This document shows, one piece after another, positions 1 to 5,047 of a stretch of DNA of 12,042 nt. A model generated the notes under the pieces. That model was not told where the DNA came from, made no database searches, and saw only the letters and a program-made list of their open reading frames with translations. Numbering within the stretch: position 1 is the first letter of the stretch; every line of letters starts with the position of its first letter. A program made the translations under genes and the position numbers. This DNA comes from Candidatus Hikarchaeia archaeon HikBin4 (GTDB lineage: Archaea; Halobacteriota; Halobacteria; Halobacteriales; Hikarchaeaceae), in assembly GCA_009889685.1 (NCBI GenBank), contig WTZT01000009.1, positions 1 to 12,042 of the forward strand. Reading direction: 5' to 3'.

Positions 1-1
1 T

Positions 2-781
2 AGAAGACAATCTAAGGGAACACTAAGGACTGGAGAGACTAGTTTTAAAGGAAGTAATGGAGACCCGTATTATCACTATCATGGAGTTTCGTCGTTTACC
101 GAATATACCAATGTGACACAAGAAGTTGCGATAAAAATCAATGAACAAATTCCACTTGAGCAAGCCACGTTATTAGGTTGTGGTATTTTTACAGGAGTGG
201 GTGCTGTGGCAAATGCAGCAGATATAGAACCAGGATCTTCTGTGGTTATATTTGGGGCAGGTGGAGTTGGCCTCAGTGGAGTTCAAGGTGCAGTTTTAAG
301 GGGTGCTACAGAAATAATTGTGGTAGACGTAGACCCTAGCAAGTTCGACATTGCGTTAAAATTGGGTGCGACTAGTACTATTAATTCCATGGAAGAAGAC
401 CCAGTAGAGCGGATAAGGGAGATTACAGGAGGGGGGGCGAATTATACTTTCGACATGGTTGGGCATCCGAGGGTATTCGAACAGGCCGTTGCATCGTTAG
501 CCACATCGGGGACAGCGGTGTTGGTAGGAACCCCACCTACCCCGATTAATGAGGTGTCCATAAACCTCAGAGATATGGTAAAGAATGAAAAGCGGATTAT
601 AGGGGCATTTAATGGATCATATAATCTACCAATCGCAATTCCAATGTTAGCGGATCTAGTAGTTGAAGGAAAATTATCACTTGAGGAATTAATCACCAGT
701 TCGCTACCTCTAGAGGAAATAAACGAAGCGATGCATCAGCTAGAGCATGGAACTGAAATAAGACAAGTGATAGTTCCGTAA
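2..781 (+). CDS. Zinc-dependent alcohol dehydrogenase (MDR superfamily), 5'-truncated by the window edge
   Basis: The reading frame is open from base 2 to a TAA at 779-781 and gives the last ~259 residues of a medium-chain dehydrogenase; the N-terminus and the first catalytic-zinc ligands lie to the left of the window. Visible hallmarks are the GVSSFTEY segment (about fragment residues 28-35), the LLGCGIFTG segment whose Cys (~residue 60) matches the third catalytic-zinc ligand, the Rossmann loop GAGGVG (~85-90), and an Asp at the end of the second beta strand (VVDVDPSK), which favours NAD over NADP. The pattern is that of the class III-like (formaldehyde dehydrogenase-type) zinc ADH group, which oxidises alcohols or S-hydroxymethyl thiols with NAD. 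The GTG at 113 could be mistaken for a start, but the homologous sequence continues upstream of it in frame. The substrate cannot be told from this fragment. Pelota follows 43 bp downstream with its own promoter. Confidence 0.9.
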   Translation, partial: RRQSKGTLRTGETSFKGSNGDPYYHYHGVSSFTEYTNVTQEVAIKINEQIPLEQATLLGCGIFTGVGAVANAADIEPGSSVVIFGAGGVGLSGVQGAVLRGATEIIVVDVDPSKFDIALKLGATSTINSMEEDPVERIREITGGGANYTFDMVGHPRVFEQAVASLATSGTAVLVGTPPTPINEVSINLRDMVKNEKRIIGAFNGSYNLPIAIPMLADLVVEGKLSLEELITSSLPLEEINEAMHQLEHGTEIRQVIVP

Positions 782-795
782 AAGATGGTGAGTAA

Positions 796-803
796 CTTAT
801 GCA
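796..803 (+). promoter_or_regulatory. TATA-like box of pelA
   Basis: The octamer CTTATGCA is centred about 25 bp upstream of the pelA ATG (825). At that distance transcription would begin at or within a few bases of the start codon, giving a leaderless mRNA. There is no Shine-Dalgarno sequence between the box and the ATG, which supports this reading. The box is a weak match to the consensus. Confidence 0.4.
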
Positions 804-824
804 TCTGGCCATCGTAGCCGTTAT

Positions 825-1889
825 ATGAGGATCCAAACCCGAGAGATTATAGGAGAGGGTTCGGAAAAGATTGTAATCGTTCCGGAAAGTTTGGATGATC
901 TTTGGCACCTTCAATTTGTGTTAGAACCAGGAGATATCGTAATAGGAAAAACGACGCGTAGAGTCCGAAGGAAGGAAGAGATTTCTAGAGAGACAAGTGG
1001 CCAGAGGGAATATATGCGGGTAGTTATTGAAAATGAGACATCAGAGTTCCATAAATTTTCTAATCGATTGAGAATATCAGGAGTACTTACGGAATGTCCT
1101 TATGAAGAACAGCTTGGGACATATCATACATTAAACGTGGAAATATTTGATACAGTGTCAATTCAAAAAAAATGGAAATTTGATCAGATACAAAGGATTG
1201 AAGAAGCAGTTGCGGCACGTGACTCGCCCGATATTTTAGTTGCTACAATTGAAGAGGGAGCTGCGTTTGTACAAACAATAAATCAATATGGAATTAGTAA
1301 TAGGGCGAATTTATCAGGATCTACAGGGAAGGGGGAGGGATCAGATAGAACGGACATATTTGAAGAACTTCTAACAGTATTGACACATATAGAGGTAGAC
1401 ATCATTGTTCTTGCAGGTCCAGGGTTTACCAAGGAAAATGCATTGGAATATATTAAATCGAGAGACAGTGAGCTAGCTCAAAAAATTATATTGATCGAAA
1501 CGAGTTCTGTCGGAGAAAGAGGAGTGCAAGAAGTTTTGTCAGGAGGAAATGCCAAAGACATTATTGTTAAAACTCGAATTGGAAAAGAAACCCAAGTCGT
1601 GGATGAAATAAAAAAGAGAATAAAAGTTTCAGGTTTGGTTGCTTATGGTCCAGAAGAGGTTCAAATTGCCGCAGAATATGGATCTATAGAAAATTTGGTA
1701 ATTGTTGATGGAGAATTGCAGGAAGAACGGGAGGGAAGAAATTTGTGGAAAGTAGATGCGGATGAAATAATAGAAATGGTTGAACAGAAAGGGGGAAAAA
1801 TTACGATATTATCAAAAGAATATGGACCGGGAGGAGAACTAAATGGCCTAGGAGGAATTGCAGCTCTGTTAAGGTTCCGTGTTAATTAA
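825..1889 (+). CDS. pelA: Pelota (Dom34 family) mRNA surveillance / ribosome rescue protein
   Basis: This 354-aa protein is full length for archaeal pelota. In archaea pelota works with aEF1A, in place of the eukaryotic Hbs1 partner, to recognise stalled ribosomes with an empty A site; ABCE1 then splits the subunits. Three domains are visible: an Sm-like N-terminal domain (~1-130) with DDLWHL (24-29) and the RLRISG segment (81-86); a central eRF1-like domain (~131-260) with EEGAAFV (143-149), AGPGF (197-201) and TSSVGERG (226-233); and a C-terminal domain (~262-354) with AAEYG and a GGIAALLRFR ending. The central domain has no GGQ motif, as expected for pelota, which does not hydrolyse peptidyl-tRNA. 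The wording of many segments is distinctly haloarchaeal, but lysine and isoleucine are much more common than in halophile versions. The ATG at 825 is the first start after the upstream gene and fits the TATA-like box at 796. Confidence 0.96.
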   Translation: MRIQTREIIGEGSEKIVIVPESLDDLWHLQFVLEPGDIVIGKTTRRVRRKEEISRETSGQREYMRVVIENETSEFHKFSNRLRISGVLTECPYEEQLGTYHTLNVEIFDTVSIQKKWKFDQIQRIEEAVAARDSPDILVATIEEGAAFVQTINQYGISNRANLSGSTGKGEGSDRTDIFEELLTVLTHIEVDIIVLAGPGFTKENALEYIKSRDSELAQKIILIETSSVGERGVQEVLSGGNAKDIIVKTRIGKETQVVDEIKKRIKVSGLVAYGPEEVQIAAEYGSIENLVIVDGELQEEREGRNLWKVDADEIIEMVEQKGGKITILSKEYGPGGELNGLGGIAALLRFRVN

Positions 1890-1960
1890 AAAGAGGACAT
1901 ATCGTCTGTAAAAGGCGTAAACGATACGTTGATACACGGGGGAGTCTATGATAGTTTTAT

Positions 1961-2512
1961 ATGCGTATCCGGAATTGGCAAGATGTTTTACAGGATCTTA
2001 TTTCCAAAGATTCTGACCCACAAAAATGGCGTGCTATTTCAGGGGTTCGTTCTGGGGGAATAGGGGAAGATTTGTATTTGTGCCATCCGGGGGCGGGGCT
2101 CTATCATCTCAAAACATATGCGAAAAATCCGTTTGAGATTCAAGGAGTTGGTACGCGATTGGTGAATAAAATTGATGGCGGGATTAGTGATCAATTTCCA
2201 AGAGAAGTAGATGGTAGATTTGCAATTCACAAGCCAATTGTAGAAGAAATGGAAGTAAAAAAAGTTACCCAACGTGTAGAAGAAACTTTGCGAGTCCATG
2301 TAGATGCACCTACAACTTCGTTAGATTTGTTTGAAGATGTGATGGTTGCCATAGGAGCTCCTGCATATGGTCCTCTAGATTATAGAGGGATAGGAAATCG
2401 TCCAGAATCACTAGATATGTTAGCGAGAGAATTTCACGACATGGATAGGAAACTAGAACTAAAATTAGAGGAAATGATTAAAGACGAGGGGATTGGAAAG
2501 GGTTTCGGGTAG
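1961..2512 (+). CDS. Conserved protein of unknown function, haloarchaeal-type
   Basis: I do not recognise a named family for this 183-aa soluble protein, although its opening (MRIRNWQDVL) and the segments DLYLCHPGAGLYHLKTYAKN (about 58-77) and APAYGPLDY (about 133-141) resemble what I remember of a haloarchaeal conserved hypothetical protein. There is no signal peptide, membrane segment or cysteine cluster. The C-terminal third (~145-183) is rich in charged residues and probably helical, ending in GIGKGFG. It lies 71 bp after pelA and 75 bp before eL37 on the same strand, so it may be linked to translation, but that is only position-based inference. No convincing TATA box is seen at the usual distance; a GGAG at 1941-1944 is too far from this ATG to act as a normal ribosome binding site. 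Coding confidence is high because of the conserved-looking blocks; function is unknown. Confidence 0.8.
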   Translation: MRIRNWQDVLQDLISKDSDPQKWRAISGVRSGGIGEDLYLCHPGAGLYHLKTYAKNPFEIQGVGTRLVNKIDGGISDQFPREVDGRFAIHKPIVEEMEVKKVTQRVEETLRVHVDAPTTSLDLFEDVMVAIGAPAYGPLDYRGIGNRPESLDMLAREFHDMDRKLELKLEEMIKDEGIGKGFG

Positions 2513-2552
2513 ATTCAGAAAAAGACAGATTTCAAAGTTGGAGAAAAAAACG

Positions 2553-2560
2553 CTTATACG
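2553..2560 (+). promoter_or_regulatory. TATA-like box of the eL37 gene
   Basis: CTTATACG follows an A-rich stretch (about 2544-2550) that could serve as a TFB recognition element. It is centred about 31 bp before the eL37 start codon, so the predicted transcript has a leader of only a few bases. The adjacent gene upstream ends at 2512, so eL37 probably has its own promoter. Confidence 0.45.
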
Positions 2561-2587
2561 TTATGAAGGCATCGTCTTGACTATATC

Positions 2588-2761
2588 ATGCCAGATGGAA
2601 CAAGTAGCAAGGGGAAAAAGAATAAAACCATTCATGTAAAATGTAGAAGGTGTGGTGTTGCTGCATACCATATTAAGAAGAGTGTTTGTTCTAGCTGTGG
2701 GTTTGGTAAATCGGCAAAGATGAGATCGTACTCGTGGCAATCTATGGCTGGCGATAGATAG
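2588..2761 (+). CDS. rpl37e: Large-subunit ribosomal protein eL37 (L37e)
   Basis: A 57-aa ORF encodes the small zinc-ribbon protein of the 50S subunit. Four cysteines at 19, 22, 34 and 37 form two CxxC knuckles (CRRCG and CSSCG) that bind one zinc ion. The segments around them (KKNKTIHVKCRRCG, then CSSCGFGKSAKMRSYSWQS) match archaeal eL37 closely, and the basic, glycine-rich character suits an rRNA-binding protein. Length is normal for the family. The ATG at 2588 gives a short N-terminal tail before the conserved GKKNKT block, as in haloarchaea. In many archaea an Lsm (Sm-like) gene sits just upstream of eL37; here its place is taken by the unknown gene at 1961-2512. The gene ends 30 bp before the convergent DUF420 gene. 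Confidence 0.96.
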   Translation: MPDGTSSKGKKNKTIHVKCRRCGVAAYHIKKSVCSSCGFGKSAKMRSYSWQSMAGDR

Positions 2762-2791
2762 TACGAAAACTAGATTTTAGTAATAGAAGGG

Positions 2792-3355
2792 TTAGTGTGG
2801 GTAGATGTGGTAGGCCATTAAATAGACAATAGATCCCATTATAAATGCGATGATCCATAGTTTGTATGCAACTTTTCCAACTTTTCGATGGGAGGTCCCC
2901 GGGATTTCTCCGGGAGAATATGTTAATCCAATGGTCAAAACATAAAATAATAGGGGTACGCAAATGACAGCTAGAAGTATATGGATTGCTAGGAAGGGTA
3001 GATAAATAAATAGATAAATATTTTCGGGGCCTCCAAATTCTACAGGTCCGACGATGGCTACTCTATATAAATATAAAATCAAAAATGTGGCAAAGATGAT
3101 AAATGCGAGTACCATTGTTTTGTTGTGGCGTTCTACTTCTTTATTCCGAATGTAAGAGACACCTTTTAAGATAGTGGCAATCGCCAAGATGCTGAGGAAT
3201 GCATTGATATGGGGTATGGCTTTTATCAGGGTATCAGATCTCGGGATATATTTGATCGGGATATATCCACCAGCGGCCCCGAATATAAGTGATAAAGATA
3301 CAATGCTCAATATAGCAGAAACTAGAACGATGTGATCGTGGATAAATTTCTTCAC
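2792..3355 (-). CDS. DUF420 family integral membrane protein
   Basis: This 187-aa protein has five predicted membrane helices (about 8-30, 46-68, 80-102, 113-141, 163-183). Conserved-looking histidines lie at or near helix ends: H49 in AIPHINA, H77 in VERHNKTM, H125 in LAIHILLA and H156 in TSHRKVGK. This layout and wording match DUF420, whose bacterial members include the YozB/CtaM group; CtaM is implicated in cytochrome oxidase maturation. Haloarchaeal members are commonly found near terminal oxidase genes, but none is seen here, so a role in oxidase assembly is inferred from family only. The start is a GTG at 3353-3355; a stop lies in frame a few codons upstream, and a TATA-like box at 3377-3384 places the transcription start almost exactly at this GTG, predicting a leaderless message. 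Confidence 0.88.
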   Translation of the reverse strand: MKKFIHDHIVLVSAILSIVSLSLIFGAAGGYIPIKYIPRSDTLIKAIPHINAFLSILAIATILKGVSYIRNKEVERHNKTMVLAFIIFATFLILYLYRVAIVGPVEFGGPENIYLFIYLPFLAIHILLAVICVPLLFYVLTIGLTYSPGEIPGTSHRKVGKVAYKLWIIAFIMGSIVYLMAYHIYPH

Positions 3356-3376
3356 ATATGGAGTTGGCTAGAGAGA

Positions 3377-3384
3377 AAATAAAT
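3377..3384 (-). promoter_or_regulatory. TATA-like box of the DUF420 gene
   Basis: On the minus strand this reads ATTTATTT. It is centred about 25 bp upstream of the GTG start at 3355, the spacing expected for a leaderless archaeal transcript. It lies in the 51-bp gap between the DUF420 gene and the TRAM gene, so the two genes need not be co-transcribed. Confidence 0.45.
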
Positions 3385-3406
3385 CAATTGGAACGTGTCG
3401 CGGTGA

Positions 3407-3808
3407 CTATACCAAGTATTCGATGACCTCAGCGAAGGCGCAACGATTTGTGACTGAGTTAATCTTGATTTTAACTTTGTGGCCTATATCTGTTTTTGGA
3501 ATAAATATGATATATCCAGGTCCAATTCGTGCTATACCATCACCTTTGTTTCCTATATCTTCGACCAATACTTCGTATATGTCGCCTATTGCAACGAGAG
3601 CGTCGGAAGTGGAGGAAACGATGGATGGGGAAAGAGATTCGCCAGGGGGACTCTTTTCTCCAGGTAATTTTGGTAAAAATAAGACCCGATAAGTGGCATC
3701 TGTATCGATATCGAGTGAGATGAGTTCTTGAGAGGGTAGCATTATAAAATGGGATTTATCATCGGCCTCAACTAGACTGCTAAATAGACAGGAGAGTTCA
3801 CTATGCAT
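3407..3808 (-). CDS. Small TRAM-domain protein, putative RNA-binding
   Basis: The C-terminal ~60 residues form a TRAM domain, a small beta-barrel RNA-binding module also found in tRNA-modifying enzymes; the signature is EDIGNKGDGIARIGPGYIIF followed by GHKVKIKI and a FAEVIE ending. Free-standing TRAM proteins are typical of methanogens and haloarchaea and have been proposed to act as RNA chaperones. The N-terminal half (SELSCLFSS... SQELISLDI... TYRVLFLP) followed by a Pro/Ser-rich linker is the haloarchaeal arrangement. I chose the ATG at 3808 (133 aa), which places the haloarchaeal-like SELSCLF block directly at the N-terminus. A TATA-like box at 3842-3848 puts the transcription start near 3819, so the alternative ATG at 3826 (139 aa) would lie upstream of the transcript. 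It is divergent from tbp. Confidence 0.85.
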   Translation of the reverse strand: MHSELSCLFSSLVEADDKSHFIMLPSQELISLDIDTDATYRVLFLPKLPGEKSPPGESLSPSIVSSTSDALVAIGDIYEVLVEDIGNKGDGIARIGPGYIIFIPKTDIGHKVKIKINSVTNRCAFAEVIEYLV

Positions 3809-3841
3809 AGAAATACGTCTTGACATAGTACGTGGGGATGG

Positions 3842-3848
3842 TTTTATT
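3842..3848 (-). promoter_or_regulatory. TATA-like box of the TRAM gene
   Basis: On the minus strand this reads AATAAAA. Taking ~26 bp to the transcription start gives a position near 3819, about 10 bases upstream of the ATG at 3808 and downstream of the other candidate ATG at 3826. It is the main reason for preferring the shorter protein. Confidence 0.4.
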
Positions 3849-3907
3849 CTGTCGGTGAGGGGCGGGGGTAATTTTTGGATTTTTTACATATTTGGGCGTT
3901 AAAACAA

Positions 3908-3913
3908 TATAAA
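3908..3913 (+). promoter_or_regulatory. Possible second (distal) TATA box upstream of tbp
   Basis: A canonical TATAAA lies 68 bp before the tbp start codon. If used in the plus direction it would give a transcript with a leader of about 44 nt; it might also simply be AT-rich sequence in the divergent promoter region shared with the TRAM gene. A proximal box at 3950-3957 is better placed. Confidence 0.25.
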
Positions 3914-3949
3914 TGGGCTAAAAATTGAGGAAAATTAGTTATGTGCAGT

Positions 3950-3957
3950 TTATAAGC
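3950..3957 (+). promoter_or_regulatory. Proximal TATA box of tbp
   Basis: TTATAAGC is centred about 27 bp before the tbp ATG at 3981, so the first transcribed base is expected at or next to the start codon. This supports the long N-terminus of TBP, because no later start codon would fit a leaderless message from this box. Confidence 0.5.
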
Positions 3958-3980
3958 AAACAGGTGAAACATAGGGTGCG

Positions 3981-4604
3981 ATGGTGAAAAAAGAAGTAAA
4001 ACCACCATATTGGAATGGAAAATTTCCAAAAGGGGACGCGAAGGGGACTCTAAAGATCGAAAATGTAGTCGCTTCGACGGGTATTGATCAAGAATTGAAT
4101 TTGGAAGCGCTTGCGGCGGATCTCCCAGGAACTGAATATGATCCTGATAGGTTTCCAGGGTTAGTTTACCGCCTGCTAAAACCAAAAGCAGCTTGTCTGA
4201 TTTTTAGATCTGGTAAAATTGTATCGACAGGTGCACAGAGTATCGAGGATGTACATGCTGCGGTAGAATTAACTTTTGAAACTCTGAGAGAGTTGGGAAT
4301 AGAAGTCCCAGGATCTCCTGAGATAAAGGTTCAGAATATTGTAACTAGCGGTGACTTGGGTCATCCATTGAACTTAAATGCCATTGCCATTAGTTTTGGA
4401 TTGGAAAACATTGAGTATGAGCCTGAACAATTTCCAGGGTTAGTTTACCGCCTAAAAGAACCAAAGGTTGTGGTCCTACTGTTTGGATCTGGAAAAGTGG
4501 TCATAACAGGAGGAAAATTTCCAGAAAATGCAGAAGAAGCGATTGATAAAATCGTTTCCAAATTAACAGAATATGCACTGTTAGGCAAAGTACAAGAGGT
4601 CTAG
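3981..4604 (+). CDS. tbp: TATA-box-binding protein (TBP), basal transcription factor
   Basis: TBP binds the promoter TATA box, bends it and recruits TFB and RNA polymerase. The 207-aa protein has the classic saddle made of two imperfect repeats, about residues 25-106 and 115-200. Each carries a FPGLVYR block (59-64 and 152-157 region) and an SGK[IV]V..TG block (77-84 and 170-177). Intercalating phenylalanines are seen at F58, F75, F151 and F168. The wording (IENVVASTG, DLGHPLNLNAIAI, EYEPEQFPGL) is haloarchaeal. Unlike the ~185-aa haloarchaeal proteins I remember, it has about 22 extra N-terminal residues that are basic and contain PPYWNGKFPKGDAKG; no internal start codon would remove them, and the proximal TATA box fits this ATG. 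The two repeats share a 23-bp identical DNA stretch (4152-4174 and 4431-4453). tRNA-Leu follows 62 bp downstream. Confidence 0.97.
   Translation: MVKKEVKPPYWNGKFPKGDAKGTLKIENVVASTGIDQELNLEALAADLPGTEYDPDRFPGLVYRLLKPKAACLIFRSGKIVSTGAQSIEDVHAAVELTFETLRELGIEVPGSPEIKVQNIVTSGDLGHPLNLNAIAISFGLENIEYEPEQFPGLVYRLKEPKVVVLLFGSGKVVITGGKFPENAEEAIDKIVSKLTEYALLGKVQEV
4152..4174 (+). repeat. First copy of a 23-bp perfect direct repeat inside tbp
   Basis: This encodes the end of the FPGLVYRL block of the first TBP repeat. It is identical base for base to 4431-4453, including all third codon positions, although the flanking sequences of the two half-repeats differ strongly. The second copy is 279 bp (93 codons) downstream. 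Confidence 0.9.
4431..4453 (+). repeat. Second copy of the 23-bp perfect direct repeat inside tbp
   Basis: This is the matching copy of 4152-4174 in the second TBP half-repeat. The conserved protein motif explains similarity but not identity at every synonymous position. Confidence 0.9.
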
Positions 4605-4626
4605 AAATAGACTACATAGAGCCAAA

Positions 4627-4642
4627 CGAAAGCACTTTTAAC
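4627..4642 (+). promoter_or_regulatory. Promoter (BRE + TATA box) of tRNA-Leu
   Basis: CGAAAGC (4627-4633) resembles a TFB recognition element and is followed by the TATA-like CTTTTAAC (4635-4642), an arrangement familiar from haloarchaeal tRNA promoters. Transcription is expected near 4663-4666, just before the mature 5' end at 4667, so the 5' leader to be removed by RNase P would be very short. Confidence 0.55.
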
Positions 4643-4666
4643 GGGTCGAGAGCTATCTCTTTGCGC

Positions 4667-4751
4667 GCGTAGGTAGCCAAGCCAGGCCAACGGCGCAGGG
4701 TTGAGGGCTCTGTCCCGTAGGGGTCCGCAGGTTCGAATCCTGCCCTACGCA
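4667..4751 (+). tRNA. tRNA-Leu (anticodon GAG)
   Basis: The 85-nt gene folds into a class II cloverleaf. The acceptor stem GCGTAGG (4667-4673) pairs perfectly with CCTACGC (4744-4750), with A at 4751 as the discriminator base, as required for leucine tRNAs. The D arm follows with a GCC/GGC stem. The anticodon stem CAGGG/CTCTG (one G-U pair) encloses the loop TTGAGGG, so the anticodon is GAG, reading CUC and CUU. A long variable arm (TCCC...GGGG region) is followed by the T arm GCAGG-TTCGAAT-CCTGC. There is no intron, and the 3' CCA is not encoded (the gene is followed by CTT), so it must be added by CCA transferase. Confidence 0.97.
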
Positions 4752-4797
4752 CTTATTAAGACAGTTAAAATTAGGAATATATTAGCAGAATTCAAGG

Positions 4798-4819
4798 GGT
4801 TTTTAAGTTATATTTTACT
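4798..4819 (+). terminator. Possible T-rich terminator after tRNA-Leu
   Basis: A run of five T (4800-4804) followed by a second T-rich patch (about 4811-4816) lies ~50 bp after the tRNA. Archaeal polymerase terminates at such T-runs without a hairpin. The region is generally T-rich, and the next promoter begins at once, so this is only suggestive. Confidence 0.25.
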
Positions 4820-4830
4820 GTTTATTGTCC

Positions 4831-4838
4831 TATATATT
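4831..4838 (+). promoter_or_regulatory. TATA box upstream of the 55-aa ORF
   Basis: TATATATT is centred about 27 bp before the ATG at 4862, ideal for a leaderless transcript starting at that ATG. No comparable box lies close to the larC start at 5048, so this promoter probably also drives larC. Confidence 0.5.
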
Positions 4839-4861
4839 TTCATCGGTTTTTTCTTGGTACT

Positions 4862-5029
4862 ATGGCTGTTTTTTCTATAGCCTCATTTTCTTCTTTTGGA
4901 GAATTTCAACGTGTATTTGCTCCAGGTTATTGCAGGGATTGTCACAATCTAGCGGTGGTGACGAAAGTAGTGATAGATGGGAGGCATATGGAGACGTTCT
5001 TATCTTCGATCGGGGTGTTTTTCGCCTAA
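4862..5029 (+). CDS. Possible small protein (55 aa) with a CxxCH motif, unknown function
   Basis: An ATG at 4862 opens 55 codons ending in TAA at 5027-5029, 18 bp before larC. I recognise no family. Visible features are a hydrophobic, Phe/Ser-rich N-terminus (MAVFSIASFSSFG), a GYCRDCHNL segment with Cys24, Cys27 and His28, and a VVIDGRHMETFL segment. One CxxC pair alone is not enough for a classical zinc ribbon, but two subunits or His28/His42 could complete a site; a CxxCH is also the haem c attachment motif, though no clear signal peptide is seen. The main support for reality is the TATA box 27 bp upstream of the ATG and the tight spacing to larC. A competing 86-codon frame starting at TTG 4825 looks like low-complexity shadow and runs into larC. 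Confidence 0.45.
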   Translation: MAVFSIASFSSFGEFQRVFAPGYCRDCHNLAVVTKVVIDGRHMETFLSSIGVFFA

Positions 5030-5047
5030 GAGATTCCAAGAAGAGAT

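Noticed and set aside
1948..2016. A 22-codon upstream ORF preceded by GGGGGAG, overlapping the start of the gene at 1961
   Set aside because: The GGAG core is only three bases from the ATG, the peptide has no recognisable features, and the region otherwise fits the main gene; probably chance.
2762..2791. Short ACTA...TAGT inverted repeat in the gap between the convergent eL37 and DUF420 genes, considered as a bidirectional terminator
   Set aside because: The stem is only four base pairs and the T-runs are short; not enough to call a terminator.
3423..3723. Three plus-strand open frames opposite the TRAM gene
   Set aside because: All are shadows of the TRAM coding sequence, without promoter or conserved content.
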